Assembly (NCBI GenBank): GCA_963995525.1
Contig: OZ023208.1
Span: 17,690,519 to 17,754,518, forward strand
Reading direction: 5' to 3'
DNA: 64,000 nt
From: Escarpia spicata
Taxonomy: Eukaryota; Annelida; Polychaeta; Sabellida; Siboglinidae
Position numbers and translations under genes: made by a program. This document shows positions 1-12,271 of the stretch, piece by piece. How positions within the stretch are numbered: the first letter of the stretch is position 1; every line of letters starts with the position of its first letter. The notes below the pieces were generated by a model, which saw nothing but the letters and a program-made list of their open reading frames with translations, made no database searches and had not been told where the DNA came from.

Positions 1-40
1 GATACATACGTATTATTATCGGCTCACAGTGTATTTGTGT

Positions 41-1282
41 CAGGCATGGATTAATTTCAATTGTTAATTTGTTAATTCAATGAACTAAATTAACTTAATT
101 TCAGTTAATTAATATTCAAGTACCACAAATTAATTAAATTAAATTAATTAACGTTTTTGGAAGAGATTAATGTAATTTAATTGAACAAATCTCAATTAAC
201 TTTCAATTAACTTTGTTTTAATGGGTATTATTTTATGCATTCCTGAGGTGATCGTCATTGGCCTGCTGTCAATAGTTATAATTAGCTTTGGTGGTCATAG
301 TGCACACTAGAAGAAGTCAGTGACTCACTGACACCAAAGATAGCAATTAGATAATGTTCTGAGCTGGGTTCTATCCAGGCAATTGTTTGAACAGTCTCAA
401 GTATTCAACCAGTGTCAGTCAGTGACTGAGCTGGGTTCTATCCAGGCAATTGTTTGAACAGTCTCAAGTATCCAACCAGTGTCAGTCAGTGACTGAGCTG
501 GGTTCTATCCAGGCAATTGTTTGAACAGTCTCAAGTATCCAACCAGTGTCAGTCAGTGACTGAGCTGGGTTCTATCCAGGCAATTGTTTGAACAGTCTCA
601 GGTATCCAACCAGTGTCAGTCAGTGACTGAGCTGGGTTCTATCCAGGCAATTGTTTGAACAGTCTCAAGTATCCAACCAGTGTCAGTCAGTGACTGAGCT
701 GGATTCTATCCAGGCAATTGTTTGAACAGTCTCAGGTATCCAACCAGTGTCAGTCAGTGACTGAGCTGGGTGAACTGTGACGTTCAGATGCTGCAATTGT
801 ATTACTTAAGATAATGTTCTGAGCTGGGTTCAGTTATACACAATCAAATAAATTAGTGGTACTTTGCAGCCTGGCTAAAGAACAAAGGATGATATTCACT
901 AATATACACTGACAGTGCTAATCCACCCTATGAGCAAACAGTAGCTAGATGGACACTGCCAGGGGTTCTGCCACTGCCAGCCACAGGTCTCCTTCATTAG
1001 CTTCTAGCACACATCCAAGTACAAAGTGTATCTTGAGTCTGGAGGTTCTTCTAGACATAATCCCTGATGAGGGATAAATGTGGAAAGTGAACACAATTAA
1101 TTAATTGTTAACTGAGATTAAGTTAATTGGTAGTTTAATTGAAGTTAATTGAAATTAATAATTATTGTTAATTGAATGAATGCTAACTGTTAATTTAATT
1201 TGATTGGATAATTTGGGAGGATAATTTAATTTAATTAGAAAATTATATGAATTAACTTTCCTAATTAATTGCCGCATGCCTG
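41..1282. mobile_element. Candidate non-autonomous element with CAGGCATG termini
   Basis: The block opens with CAGGCATG at 41 and closes with the complementary CATGCCTG at 1275-1282. Both flanks inside (about 50-230 and 1090-1270) are dense in TTAATT words, so the ends look like imperfect inverted copies of each other. No coding region is present. The 67-bp minisatellite lies in the middle. I see no clear target-site duplication. This could be a non-autonomous DNA element; chance AT-rich symmetry is the alternative. Confidence 0.35.
361..770. repeat. 67-bp minisatellite, six units
   Basis: The word GAGCTGGG recurs at 361, 428, 495, 562, 629, 696 and 763, an exact 67-bp period. Units differ by single bases (for example tattcaacc/tatccaacc and caagta/caggta). 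A further isolated copy of the unit start, with its flank AGATAATGTTCT, occurs near 810-830. That suggests the array grew from a short duplicated segment. It is non-coding. Confidence 0.97.
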
Positions 1283-1349
1283 ATTGATAATAAATTATAC
1301 CAGAAGACGCCACCACGTGGTCAGGATGTGTATGTGAGATATATATATA

Positions 1350-1412
1350 TTTGTGTGTGTGTGTGTGTGTGTGTGTGCTTGCCTGTGTGTGCCTGTGTGC
1401 GTGCGTGCGTGC
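1350..1412. repeat. (TG)n / (CGTG)n microsatellite
   Basis: A TG run is followed by GCCTGTGTG and a short CGTG tetranucleotide run. Open frames over it on either strand are low-complexity artefacts. Confidence 0.95.
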
Positions 1413-1599
1413 GTAAACGCGTGCACATATCAGTGTTCGACATAAGGTTACAAATATTAAGGGGCAACAGGACCTGTAACCTTAAAATGTTAAGGGCCCG
1501 ACGATCGATGTGAATGTCCAATAATCCCAGCAATCAAGCTATTGTTGTTATTTTAGAAATGTAAAAAATGTATGTTATACATTATAAGTGCAAATAATT

Positions 1600-1653
1600 C
1601 ATATTATATATATATATACATATATAATTTTATACATAATGTATAACACACAT

Positions 1654-1688
<35 letters not shown>

Positions 1689-1692
1689 ATAT
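1600..1692. repeat. (TA)n-rich microsatellite
   Basis: Three TA tracts are separated by short ATAATGTATAAC-like words. The 1700-2440 stretch that follows shows nothing I can assign to a gene. Confidence 0.93.
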
Positions 1693-2709
1693 AAAATAGT
1701 CTTCCCATCTTGTGTGGTCTGCTTTGTTCCTGCCACCGCACTGCTTCATCGCCTCCATTCTTTTGATAGTCGGCCTGCCTCGATCCGAATCATAATGTCC
1801 CATACATATCTGGCTTCTTTACAGTTACTATTCTTCTTTTTGGGCTGAGCTGCTTCCCATTCTGTTCCCACAAATCACCCTTTGCTCCTGTAATTCCCCG
1901 GACTTAATTGTTGTTCTCAGAACCGTTCCACCTCTGTAGTTGCTTCGCCGTCTACGCGACCATATCCGACCCATACAGGAATGTCGACGATCTTAAGCCG
2001 ATCGAGTCTGTTCCTCATTTATAAATATAGTGTTCTCAATACTGTAATTAATATAATATTATGAAAGGTAACTGCACATGAAATTTCTCTTAATAAGCCT
2101 TCGCACTCTCGTGTATATATCTTTCGCCGTACTCATATACCTACAAAAGCACGTCATTGGTGTTCAAATTAAAATAAAGCCCGCCATCATTAAACATAAT
2201 TCGTTGTCATTTTAGTTAAATTTAAGGAGTGTTTTAAAAATGCAAAAATTGCCGCCATATCAGCGAGGACACTACTTCCGTGACACTGTCACCAGCATGT
2301 CCTGGTGTTGGCAGTTTTCAGTATACAATATCACTGTAAAGCGGCTAAATTGGTTTTAAAGAGCAAAATCGGGCTTGTAAGTAGATAAGAATGTTGGTGA
2401 AAAGGTGTCCAGAACCCGGCGCGTTTAGAACTCCACGTTCCAGCCTCGCAGCGCGTCTTGTAATTCACGTTTGTTCTCCATTATTAAGGCAAGATCGCCA
2501 TATGTATACAAAAAAACGTGCGGGCCAACCGGGCCTGTGACTTACGACAGTAGCGGGCCCGACAGAAGATTCACGGGCCATGGCCAACGGGCCCACAGTT
2601 ATATCAAACGCTGGTGCGTATTTTGTGTGTGTGTGTGTGTGTTCGTGCGCGCGCACTCGTGTATATATGTATATGTATATAGTCCTAGATACTTGACGAC
2701 AATCCTTAC

Positions 2710-2830
2710 CGAGTCTCCTTCGTGGTAGTCTTCGATTTCTTCTTCTGTGTTGAAAATAAGTTTTTGATTTTTCTCTTCTGGTTTAGCAGTTTCTTGTCGT
2801 ATCGCGGTCAACGTATCCATTTTTGATATC
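2710..2830 (-). CDS. Candidate internal exon, 40 codons, acidic/charged
   Basis: Minus-strand exon candidate bounded by an AG acceptor (complement of 2831-2832) and a GTAAGG donor (complement of 2704-2709). It encodes a hydrophilic segment containing the acidic run NTEEEIEDYHEGDS. Its first base completes the split codon left by the donor at 6497, so it can be spliced in frame to the 6497-6675 exon; it ends exactly on a codon boundary. It also contains an ATG in good context (position 2820), so it could alternatively be a first exon. I do not recognise the protein. No further exon could be placed with confidence between 1 and 2700, so the gene would leave the window or the call is wrong. Confidence 0.4.
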
Positions 2831-3029
2831 CTGCCACATAATGGTAATCATTCATCTCTCGCAGTCGAATATGTTTGTGACTGCTGCTAATGCTGTAGCT
2901 ATTGCTGCTAATGATACTGCGAAACAGGTTTGACATGAGGATAAATACACTGGATTTGTGTATATAAAATGCGGTAGTACATATGAGTGATTTTACATAT
3001 AATGTATTACCCCTGTGCGTGCCTAACGG

Positions 3030-3030
<1 letters not shown>

Positions 3031-3064
<34 letters not shown>
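3031..3064. repeat. (TA)n microsatellite at LINE 5' side
   Basis: A TA run with one TG interruption ends directly before the RTE-like LINE that starts about 3066. The LINE's other end also runs into a TA array. Confidence 0.9.
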
Positions 3065-3065
3065 C

Positions 3066-5954
3066 GAAACTAGGGCAATTTCGTTCACCCTACGTCGCCC
3101 TCCTTCCAACCCGCACCGGCCAGCTTTGAAGGGTAGGTCAACAACACCAGCATGCAAAGTACAATGAAGCCAAGGCCCCATTCCCCAGCAGCATCGAAAG
3201 ATTCTATGACCAAGTAGGCGATTCGGGTCAACTAGGGGGTGCAGGGGGTGCTAAGAATATATGGATCAAGAAGAGCCGCCGATAGAAGGTAAGTAGACTG
3301 AAGATAGCAACATATAACGTAAGAACACTACTAAAAGATGAACAGATAAAAGAACTTAGGGAAACAAGGTTGGTATGGGGTGTGAACGGGATCGGAGAAT
3401 TGAGGTGGAGAGAGGAATGCATCACTACCTTATAAAACGGCCACCTACTGTACCATCCCATGGAAAGACAACAGAGTGAGGGTTAACACCATCAGCCCCA
3501 GAGTCGCAGAACTTGTTCTATGCATAACAAAGCGCTTCAAACGGAAGATAGTACAAGTCTATGCATCAACAGCATCAAACTCAGAAGAAGACACAAACAA
3601 CTTCTACAACGACGTGGATGGGACCTTAGGAAAAGCAACCCACTACACGATAGTAATGGGAGACTTTAATGCGCAAGTAGGGAAACGGCAACAAACAAAT
3701 TTGGCCTAGGTGTGATAAACGAAAGAGGCGAGACCTTAGTAGAATAGGCAACATCAAGAAAGTACAGAATCATGAATACCATGTTTCAGAAAAAAGCAGG
3801 GAGGAGATCGACGTGAAAAGCCCAAATAGCGAAACGAAGAACGAAATTGACTACATCCTAAAAGACAGGCCAGACATAGTCACTGATGTAACTGCCATCA
3901 ACCAAGTCAACATCGGGCGTGACCACAGAATGGTAATGAGCAACATCAAACTGGTCGTCAAGGCTGAAAGGAAGAAGTTGATAAACAAGAGACCACCAAG
4001 TGTAGATACCACACAAATAGGAGAAAAAAAAATTCGAATTCCAACTCGAACTGCGAAATCGTAAGTACTAGACGACATCGACACCATGAGCGAAAACATC
4101 ACTGAGATGATTCAACTAAGTGCGACAAGTGTAGCTAATGCAACCAACAGGCATGTAGAGACGAGAATATCGTCACCGACACGGGCACTGCTGAAGAAAC
4201 GTTGAGAAGTGGTGGATAACGGCGACTGTAAAAAACAAATAGAGTACGCAGAAATATGCAAGACTATCAAAAAGAAAGCGAAGGAAGACATCGGGAAATA
4301 CAGACAAGAGATCAATCGAGAAACGATTATGGCATCAAAGAGCCTGAAGAAAGCCAGAGGAGAACACAGGCACTAGGCCGAGACAGACCGATTACACTTC
4401 TAGACAAGCAGGGTAGAGAAATACAAGACCAATATATGATCATGGATCGAATAGAGGAATTCTACACCGAGCTATACGACAGTGAACAGAGTACCATAAT
4501 TCACACCGATCCGAAAGAGGTACAAGAGATAACGCCATGGAAGGTGGAAGCAGCGCTAAGCGATATGAAGAATGAGAAGACATCGGGCAAGGACCATGTA
4601 AACATTAAAAGCAGGAAAAGATACCATATCGATGACACTGGGTAAGCTGTATACTAAAAGCTTATCAGAAAGACGAATACCCACCGCATGGAAGAACGCA
4701 AAGATGGTAATAATCTTCAAGAAGGGAAGTAAGAAACACTTAAAGAAGTACAGACCGATATATCTGTTATCAAACATTTACAAATTACTCACAAAGATAC
4801 TAACGAATACACTAGAGAAGACACTCGACGAAAACCAACCACGAGAACAAGCAGGTACTCAACGACAGACAACATACACGTCGTAAACCAACTGAAAGAG
4901 AAGTGCCGATAATATAATATCCCGCTCTGCATCGCTTTCGTCGACTACGAGAAGGCTTTCAACTCAAGCAATACTGACCTCCCTTCAAGAACAGGGAAAA
5001 GAAGATGTGCACATTAACTCCTGAAATACATCTACACCAACAACTCGGTGACAGTCCACCTACACAAAAAGAGCAACAAGATCAACATATAGAGAGGAGT
5101 ACTACAGAGCACTACAAGCTGTTTACGGCAACACTCAAAAGCATATTCCGACGACAGATAGACGGAGAATATATCAGTCTTCTTCGCTTCGCCGACGACA
5201 TACTCATATGTGCTACTACACCGCAAGAACTACATAAAATGCTGCAGGACGTAGCTGATGAAAATGAAAAATAAGATCTGAAGATGAACATTTCGAAGAC
5301 AAAAGGGATGCTAGAAAGTAACACACCAATATATATCAAAACCACGCATATATAGAAAATTGAAAGCTACGTCTATCTAGGTCAGCAATACAGTAACATA
5401 GACAAATAACAAATAACGAATAACAAAGAAGAATCACCGCCGGCTGGACAGCATTCGCCAAACACCGCGATATCTTCAAGGGTAACTTTGGAACCTGCTT
5501 GAAGAGACAAGTCTACAACTCATGCGTACTTTCAGCGATGATATGGGCACTCACCATCCAGGTAATGAACAAGCAAGCTAGCAGCCATACAAACAAAGTT
5601 GGAAAGAAGTATGTTAAACATAACATATCTGGAGAGAAAAACAAACATCTGGGTAAGAGAGAAGACGATGGTCATAGACGTGATAGAACAAATCAGAAGA
5701 CAGAAATGGACCTGGGCAGGGCACATCAGCAGACTACGAGATAACCGATGGACATCGCGAATCACAACGTGGAGACCTTACGGAGGGAAACGATCTTGAG
5801 GAAGACATGTGAGATGGTGCAGAGACAAACTAGACAAGTACTGGAAGGGCACCATCTGGTAGATGATAGCGCAAGACAGGCAGATTTGGAAACGACATGC
5901 TGCGGCCTTCGCCCAACCACGGGTCACTACGGCTGCACAATGATGATGATGATG

Positions 5955-5957
<3 letters not shown>
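3066..5957 (+). mobile_element. RTE-like non-LTR retrotransposon, decayed but near full length
   Basis: In order, the sequence shows an AP-endonuclease start about 3299 (KIATYNVRTLL), then the endonuclease motif VMGDFNAQVG near 3655. A reverse transcriptase follows, with YRPIYLLSNIYKLLTKI about 4750 and the catalytic region FADDILIC about 5190. The usual C-terminal motif TWAGHISRLRDNRWT lies about 5710-5760. The 3' end is a TGATGATGATG tail at 5940-5953, as in RTE-type elements. Reading requires many frame changes and stops (for example around 3707, 4063, 4645 and 5274), so the copy is dead. This endonuclease/RT type is often mis-annotated as 'craniofacial development protein 2-like' in animal genomes. 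The clade assignment is from motif likeness only. Confidence 0.88.
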
Positions 5958-6432
<475 letters not shown>

Positions 6433-6496
6433 ATGCACGTGCGCATAAGACGATAACAAGTATTGGTTAAACCGTCAGATATCATAAATTGCTTAC

Positions 6497-6675
6497 TTGC
6501 GTGCGTTTAGAAATCTTCTCAGGGTGCTTTGTCTCTTTCTGCTTTCGGATGGTGGAGGCTGGACTGGCTCCTCGACAACTTTCACGTTCGCTTGAAGGGC
6601 GTGTGATATGCGTATTGCGTCCGTCACTGCATTCACCTTTCGCACACCTGACTCGCTCGATACACCAGAACCCAT
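6497..6675 (-). CDS. Candidate first coding exon, possible N-myristoylated protein
   Basis: The minus-strand ATG at 6675 is followed by 59 codons plus two bases, then a GTAAGC splice donor (complement of 6491-6496). The start context is good (GCGTC before the ATG and G after it). The N-terminus MGSGVSSE fits an N-myristoylation signal (Gly2, Ser6). The rest is basic/hydrophilic, with a proline run (VQPPPSESRKR). The codons look non-repetitive, unlike the surrounding microsatellites. Phase 2 at the donor matches the acceptor at 2830 and would give a 100-residue start. The presumed 3.7-kb intron contains the RTE-like LINE. I recognise no family. A chance open frame is the main alternative. Confidence 0.45.
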
Positions 6676-6728
6676 GACGCCCGCATCCCTGAAACAGTGC
6701 GTCGATAGAGTCGAAAAGAGTGCGTTTT

Positions 6729-6860
6729 GATCCGGTGGTTAGAGCGCCGAATTTGTGTATAGACCGGTGGATAAACCGGTGGATAGGCGGATTTGTATAC
6801 TGATTATTAAAACGCCGAACTACGAATCGAGGGCACCTGGGTTCGATTTAATCCGCTGCC
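6729..6860 (+). repeat. tRNA-derived SINE head (A and B boxes)
   Basis: GGTGGTTAGAGCGCCG resembles a tRNA D-arm/A box, and CTGGGTTCGATTTAATCC resembles a TΨC-arm/B box. About 65 bp are inserted between them. The insert is bounded by GCGCCGAA and ACGCCGAA and itself holds two copies of ACCGGTGGATA. Without it, the spacing would suit a tRNA-like Pol III promoter. From 6870 to 7510 I see no gene. Confidence 0.5.
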
Positions 6861-7514
6861 ATTTTTGAAAATTAGAAGCAATGTCGTTCACTCCACATTG
6901 GTTGTCGTTTTGGAAGAAGCATTACATTAAAACTAAAAGCATTTGTGTTGATCCATTTTGTTGGTGTACACAAGTCAATGGAAATAAAACACCTTGGATA
7001 AACGTGTAGCCTGTCGTGGATTCACCTTCTCCAATACAGTACTATGCGAAGTAGGAACGAAAGACAGCAAAGAAAGAGACAAGGGTGTCTAATAGCGACG
7101 TGGGACAGCGAGGCTGTGACATAGAGCAGAGAACAACGGGAAGTAGCTGTTTTGTGAGCATACCACCAATGTAGGAAGGAATAGGCCCTCCTGAAAACGT
7201 TTTTACAGTGACTTCACTGTACACATCTTCTTGCAGAATTGATGCCTTATTTCGTTAGCTTCGTAGGCGTAATGTTAACAAATAACGGCATGTTTGAAAC
7301 CGTGCTGTAAATCATGTTTGCATACATGATCTGGTTGTTAATCTCTATGAAGTGTTTTGTTGGCCTTTTTCATTTTGGTATGATCACACAAAAATTAGTG
7401 TTTAACATAATTCATAACTGCAAAAAGAAGGTGGGAAACGACTCTGGCTTGAACTAGGATTGGAATCATCAGATATCACTGTAGACTGGCATTACCTTAG
7501 ACTCTACAATGTGT

Positions 7515-10500
7515 TATAATAATAATACTATAATAAGTCTTATATAGCGCTGTATCCAGTCCTTAGTCCTGTTCAAAGCGCTTTACAAAAAAACGTTTAC
7601 AATTATATGTCTCTCATTTAGGTAGTGAAAACGATTTTAAAAAGGTGTGTCTTCAGCGCCATCTTAAACGACGCAATAGCGTCACACTGTCTGTGGCAGA
7701 TTGTTCCAAAGTACAGGGGCCGCTTTGGAGAATGCTCGGTCTCCGAAAGACTTGAGGCGTGTGGTTGGTACTGTCAGCAGACCAGCAGATTTTGATCGGA
7801 GGGAGCGTATGGGCTGATATTCAACAAGAAGCTCGGAAATGTATTGCGGTGCAAGTCCGTGGATTGCCTTGAAGGTGATCAGGAGTCGTAATTAAACGTA
7901 TTTCTTTCTTAGATGGGAAGCCAATAGAGAGATTTTAGGACTTGCGTTACGTGCTCGTGTTTCCATGTTCGTGTGATTAGACGAGCAGTTGTGTTCTGGA
8001 TGCACTGCAGTCTACGTAGCTGACACTTGTTAATTCCGAACAGCAGCGAATTACAACCATCCAGTCTAGACGTTATAAATTAATGGATGATTTGTTCGGC
8101 AGCTCCTGGCGTAAGAAATTTGATGATTTGACCCACATTTCGGATTTGCAGACCAGAAGATCTACAGATGGCACTGACTTGTTGATCCATTGTAAGTCCA
8201 GCATCGAACATGACCCCAATATTTCTGACACGTGTAATGGGAGTCACTTGGGCATCTCCAACGTTGATCTTTGTTGTTTTATGTATCTTTCTGCGCAGCG
8301 CCTCTGACCCCGTGAACAGAACTTCAGTTTTGTCACAATTTAATTGAAGTTTGTTTGCTGTCATCCAACCGTTGATGTCAGCAATGCATGTTTCTAGCTG
8401 AGTTATGGCAACAGATGTGTCGGGGACCTTGAATGTTGTGTAAAGCTGCGTATCGTCAGCGTACATATGGAAACCCAAGCCATGTTGTCGGATTTTGCAA
8501 CCCATGTCACCAGCTGTGTATATGGTGAACAGTGACGGTCCCACGAATGACCCTTGGGGGACACCGCATGTCAGCACCGACACGTTCGAGATGGCTTCTC
8601 CAATCTTAATAGCTTGTTTTCTGTTTTCGAGATACGAGGTAAACCAGTTTAGTGTTGTGCCCGAAAGGCCGATCTTCTTAGACAGACGTGACACAAGCAC
8701 CTGGTGATCAATCGTGTCAAAGGCAGCAGAGGAGGAGCAGTCAAGGAAGACTAGACACGAGACACACTGATTATCCGCAGATAAGAGTAAATCGTTTTGG
8801 ATTCTCAGCAATGCAGTCTCTGTACTGTGGCCCTTTCTGTATGCTAACTGATTCACTTCAAATAGGTTGTGCTCTGCCATGTGACGTGAAAAGTGTCGAC
8901 GAGACCATCTTCTCAATTACTTTGGACATGAAACTGATATTATATATCGGTCGCTAGCTTGTAAGACATTCGGTATCCAGGGAGGACTTCTTAAGAAGCG
9001 GAGTCACAAGTGCAGCTTTCAAGCTAGCTGACACATCTCCTGTGGCCAGCGAGATGTTCACAATCCTGGTAATGACAGGAACCAATGCGTCAAGGCAATT
9101 CTTCAGCATCCGTGTCGGCAGAGGATTGAGAGCGCAGGATCGAGAAGCAGATGATGTAATGATGTTTCTGACCTCATCCTCAAAGGCTGGCGACAGCCTG
9201 TCCAACGGATGACTTCCATCATGTTCATAAGTGGTGATCTGGGCATCACGTTGTGCTCCCGCTCGGCGATTTAGTGCACAGCGAATGCTTGCAGTTTTCT
9301 CTTGGAAAGTAATTTCGGAAAACTTCAGCCAGAGCTTCTGGAGAGGCCTGTGTTGGCAGTGGCGAGTCCACCCGAGTGTGCATCAATGTTTGCACAATGA
9401 TGTAAAGTTTATTTTGGTTTGATCCAGCCTCAACAGCCTTGTTGGAATAGTATCGATGTTTGGCTTGACAGTTATTTGCGACCATGCACTGGTGTCTGAA
9501 CATCTGGCGATGAATTTCAAGTCCAGAATTCCGGCATAGACGTTCATATTTTCGACGTGTCTGTACCTTCTTGCGTAACTCTTTGTTGTACCATTTCACA
9601 TCGGGTCGCACCGTGATCGTCTTCTGCCTTACGGGAGCATGTTTATCCAACAAGCCGCACAAGACCGAGTCATACTGGCGAACGAGTCCATCTAAGTCAT
9701 CAACTGGAGTAGTGTTCAGCTCTGACTGAGAAATGTCTGTTTGCATGTCACACGCACTTACATTGCGGTATAATCTGTAGCTGACCCGTTTCTTAGGAGC
9801 ACAAGGTTTACAACCTTGTATCTTGAATGTCACAACAGAGTGGTCGGATACGGATTCTCAACCACGATATCACCAATGATGTCTGCTTCAGATCGCGTGA
9901 TTATTCGGTCTAGTGTGTGACCATGTGAATGTGTCTTTTCCATCACATGCTGATGCAGACCATAAGATTCTAGGGTGTTGTGAAAGCGTACAGTCTTTGT
10001 ATCATCCAACAAATCAACGTGTATTTTGAAATCTCCAACACCAAGTTGTCATGGCCCATGCAGAAACACTGCAGAAAATCTGAGAATTTGTCCATGAATA
10101 TCGATGCGCTCAGACCATTACGGGCAGACGGTGGAGGACTATAGATAACACATACCCGGAAACAGTATGATCTATACATCAGCTGAAGACACATCACTTC
10201 AAATGATTTGTATGTCTTTGTGGCAAGTTGCCTCATTTCGAAAGATGCACGATAGATGACACCAACACCTCCTCCAGTTCTGTCACTACGCGGTTTTTGG
10301 TTAAATTTGTAGCCGTTTGGTGACAACGAATTTATCTCTGTCCGACTAGCATCACCCGGGCTCAACCAGTTTTCTGTCAGTGCTAGAATATCAAGTTCTT
10401 GTCATCAAGCAACTTGATAAGTTGATCCACTTTAGATTTCACAGACCGGGTATTTAGTAGACATGCAGTTATTGTAGGTCTCGCACACTTAGTTACACGT

Positions 10501-10950
10501 GGAGATGTGTGATGTCCGCTGCAATCAGATTTTGTAGGCAGGCTTTGCGTCTCACAGTAAACAGGGGCGGGGGGCGAGGATTAGTCAGTACAGCAATAAG
10601 TCTTTTCTTGGACCTGCCAGCCCTACAGCCCCCACGAGTCCGACGACGATGATTTAAGCGTTCACGCGGTGCAATACAATTGTCCAGTGCTGGGTAAAGT
10701 CGGGTCACAAAGGCACATCTAATCAGCAGTAATTCAGTCCTATTGTATGTGATCATGCTGTAGGAATGGTTGTTCACAATGTTCTTGTTGTCAACGTCAC
10801 GCCTGGTCGACCAGCAATGTTGCAACACAGGTGCAGTTCAACTAGACAGGTGCACACAATGTAAAAGTTACTAAAATACAAACAAATTATAAAACGTTTG
10901 CTAAAACTGTATAGTCCAGCATCATCATTAGACCTTCATAAAACCAACTG
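7515..10950 (-). mobile_element. CR1/Jockey-group LINE, long, inactivated
   Basis: Read on the minus strand, the 5' part (about 10950-10370) is a basic region. Endonuclease motifs follow near 10365-9970 (TGGGVGVIYR, VCVIYSPP) and LDRII near 9910. A linker comes next (9833-9246, TVRPDVKWYNKELRKKV). The reverse transcriptase at 9205-8080 contains AYRKGHSTETAL, FDTIDHQVL, CGVPQGSFVGPSLF and MYADDTQLY, followed by the thumb/C-terminal region. The 3' end about 7515-7600 has the GCGCTTTGAACAGG...GCGCTATATAAG tail and an ATT-rich terminus. Frameshifts at about 9970, 9830, 9240 and 8930 break it. One 278-codon RT frame survives. The same tail sequence recurs at 35185-35260. Confidence 0.9.
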
Positions 10951-11013
10951 TATAAACGTCGCCGCTGTGTCCTGGATAACAACTTAATAAAAATTGAAAT
11001 ATTCCAGAGCTTG

Positions 11014-11400
11014 TTATGGTGCAGCCACATACAGGCGCATCCCACAATCCTCCTGGGATGCGCCTAGTTCTGATAAAAACAACTTTTTGCCGAATACACA
11101 TATAGGGTTCATATTAACCCCATTAAAGGTGTTGGTTACCCTGCCTAGGGTGATTGGTCCTTGTCTGAACGTCCACAGAGTTTGTCGAGACGTCCGCCAG
11201 GCATCACGCAATTCTGCCAGTGAAGCAGTACTCCGCTGCTGCCTTGATAGCTGTGCACACATCCTGCTGCCGATAGGGCTGCTATTTACCCATGACTGAG
11301 ATGTGCTCGGTATTCGCAATGCACCACCAGGAGGTTGTGCTAGGGTCTTTTCTATGGAGAATCTATGTACCACAGAGGAGCGCATGCATTCTGCTCCCAT
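11014..11400 (-). other. Uncharacterised 128-codon open frame
   Basis: A minus-strand frame opens with MGAECMRSSVVH and closes GASQEDCGMRLYVAAP. A stretch LAELRDAWR near the middle is faintly helix-turn-helix-like, but I recognise no family. It lies between the 5' end of the CR1-like LINE and a short tandem array, so it is most likely mobile-element debris or chance. The sequence also holds the palindromic word AGGCGCATCCCACAATCC / TGGGATGCGCCT at 11033-11066. Confidence 0.2.
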
Positions 11401-11449
11401 TACGCTTTAAGGAGCTACCTGTATGTGGCTGAAAGCGAGAGTATGAAAC

Positions 11450-11521
11450 GCACACTACACACTACACACTACATACTACACACTACATACTACACACTAC
11501 ACACTACACACTACACTACAG
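11450..11521. repeat. (CACTACA)-type short tandem repeat
   Basis: ACACTACAC words with TACTACAT variants are repeated about nine times. From 11530 to 12085 I see nothing assignable; GTAGCCCAGTGGTT at 11622 resembles a tRNA A box, but no B box follows. Confidence 0.9.
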
Positions 11522-12271
11522 CAGTAGCCACATCACATAGTACTGTGGTGAAACATGTCACCACTGCAAACGTATGACTTTGGCTTGTTTGCTACCTTTG
11601 CGAGGCGCTAGATTGTAGTCGTAGCCCAGTGGTTGTCCATTACCCGTGGCGAGCCGATGGAGTTGGCCCCGGCCACGATATCGTGCTACGCGTACGTATT
11701 TGTGTAAATTATTTTTCAACATCCTACGTCATAATGACGCGCGATTTTTTTCCAGCGAGCTTGATGACACTAATCATTGCATGCCTGACTTTTTGCATGT
11801 AATCAGAGTGTAAGGCAAGAAGTAGAGAGGTAGAACTCCCTCCATTGTTATTTGTTATCTTTCCGATTTTTATAGAACACTTTACAATGATTTAAACATT
11901 GTGTATCAATGGTGTATGCGTTTACCTGATGTTACATTTATTATTGCAAGCCTATGCTGAACTTTGCATTTATCCTGGTGAAGTGTAACTGCCACTTCTC
12001 AGCCCATTCCTGTAATTGATGTAGGTTTTATTCTGCAGATCTACGCAATCTTGTCTCATTGAAATTTATATGCAGATGCGTTCAGGCAGGATGATGTCGG
12101 GAAGGCCTTTGTGATGTTCAAAACAAACAAGTCACCTGGCAAGGACGGAATCACAGCTAAAATGATCAAGGCAGGTGGTGAAACAATTGTACAGTGGATA
12201 TGCGGACAGTGCCACCAGATCTGAAACTCTGGCATCGTTCCCGAGGACTGGAAGGACGGTGTTGTAATCTG

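Noticed and set aside
10493..10828. Independent host gene on the minus strand (basic, RGGCRAGRSKKR)
   Set aside because: Its position, strand and continuity with the endonuclease words show it is the 5' part of the CR1-like LINE.
11620..11690. tRNA-like gene (GTAGCCCAGTGGTT)
   Set aside because: Only an A-box-like word; no B box or cloverleaf pairing.
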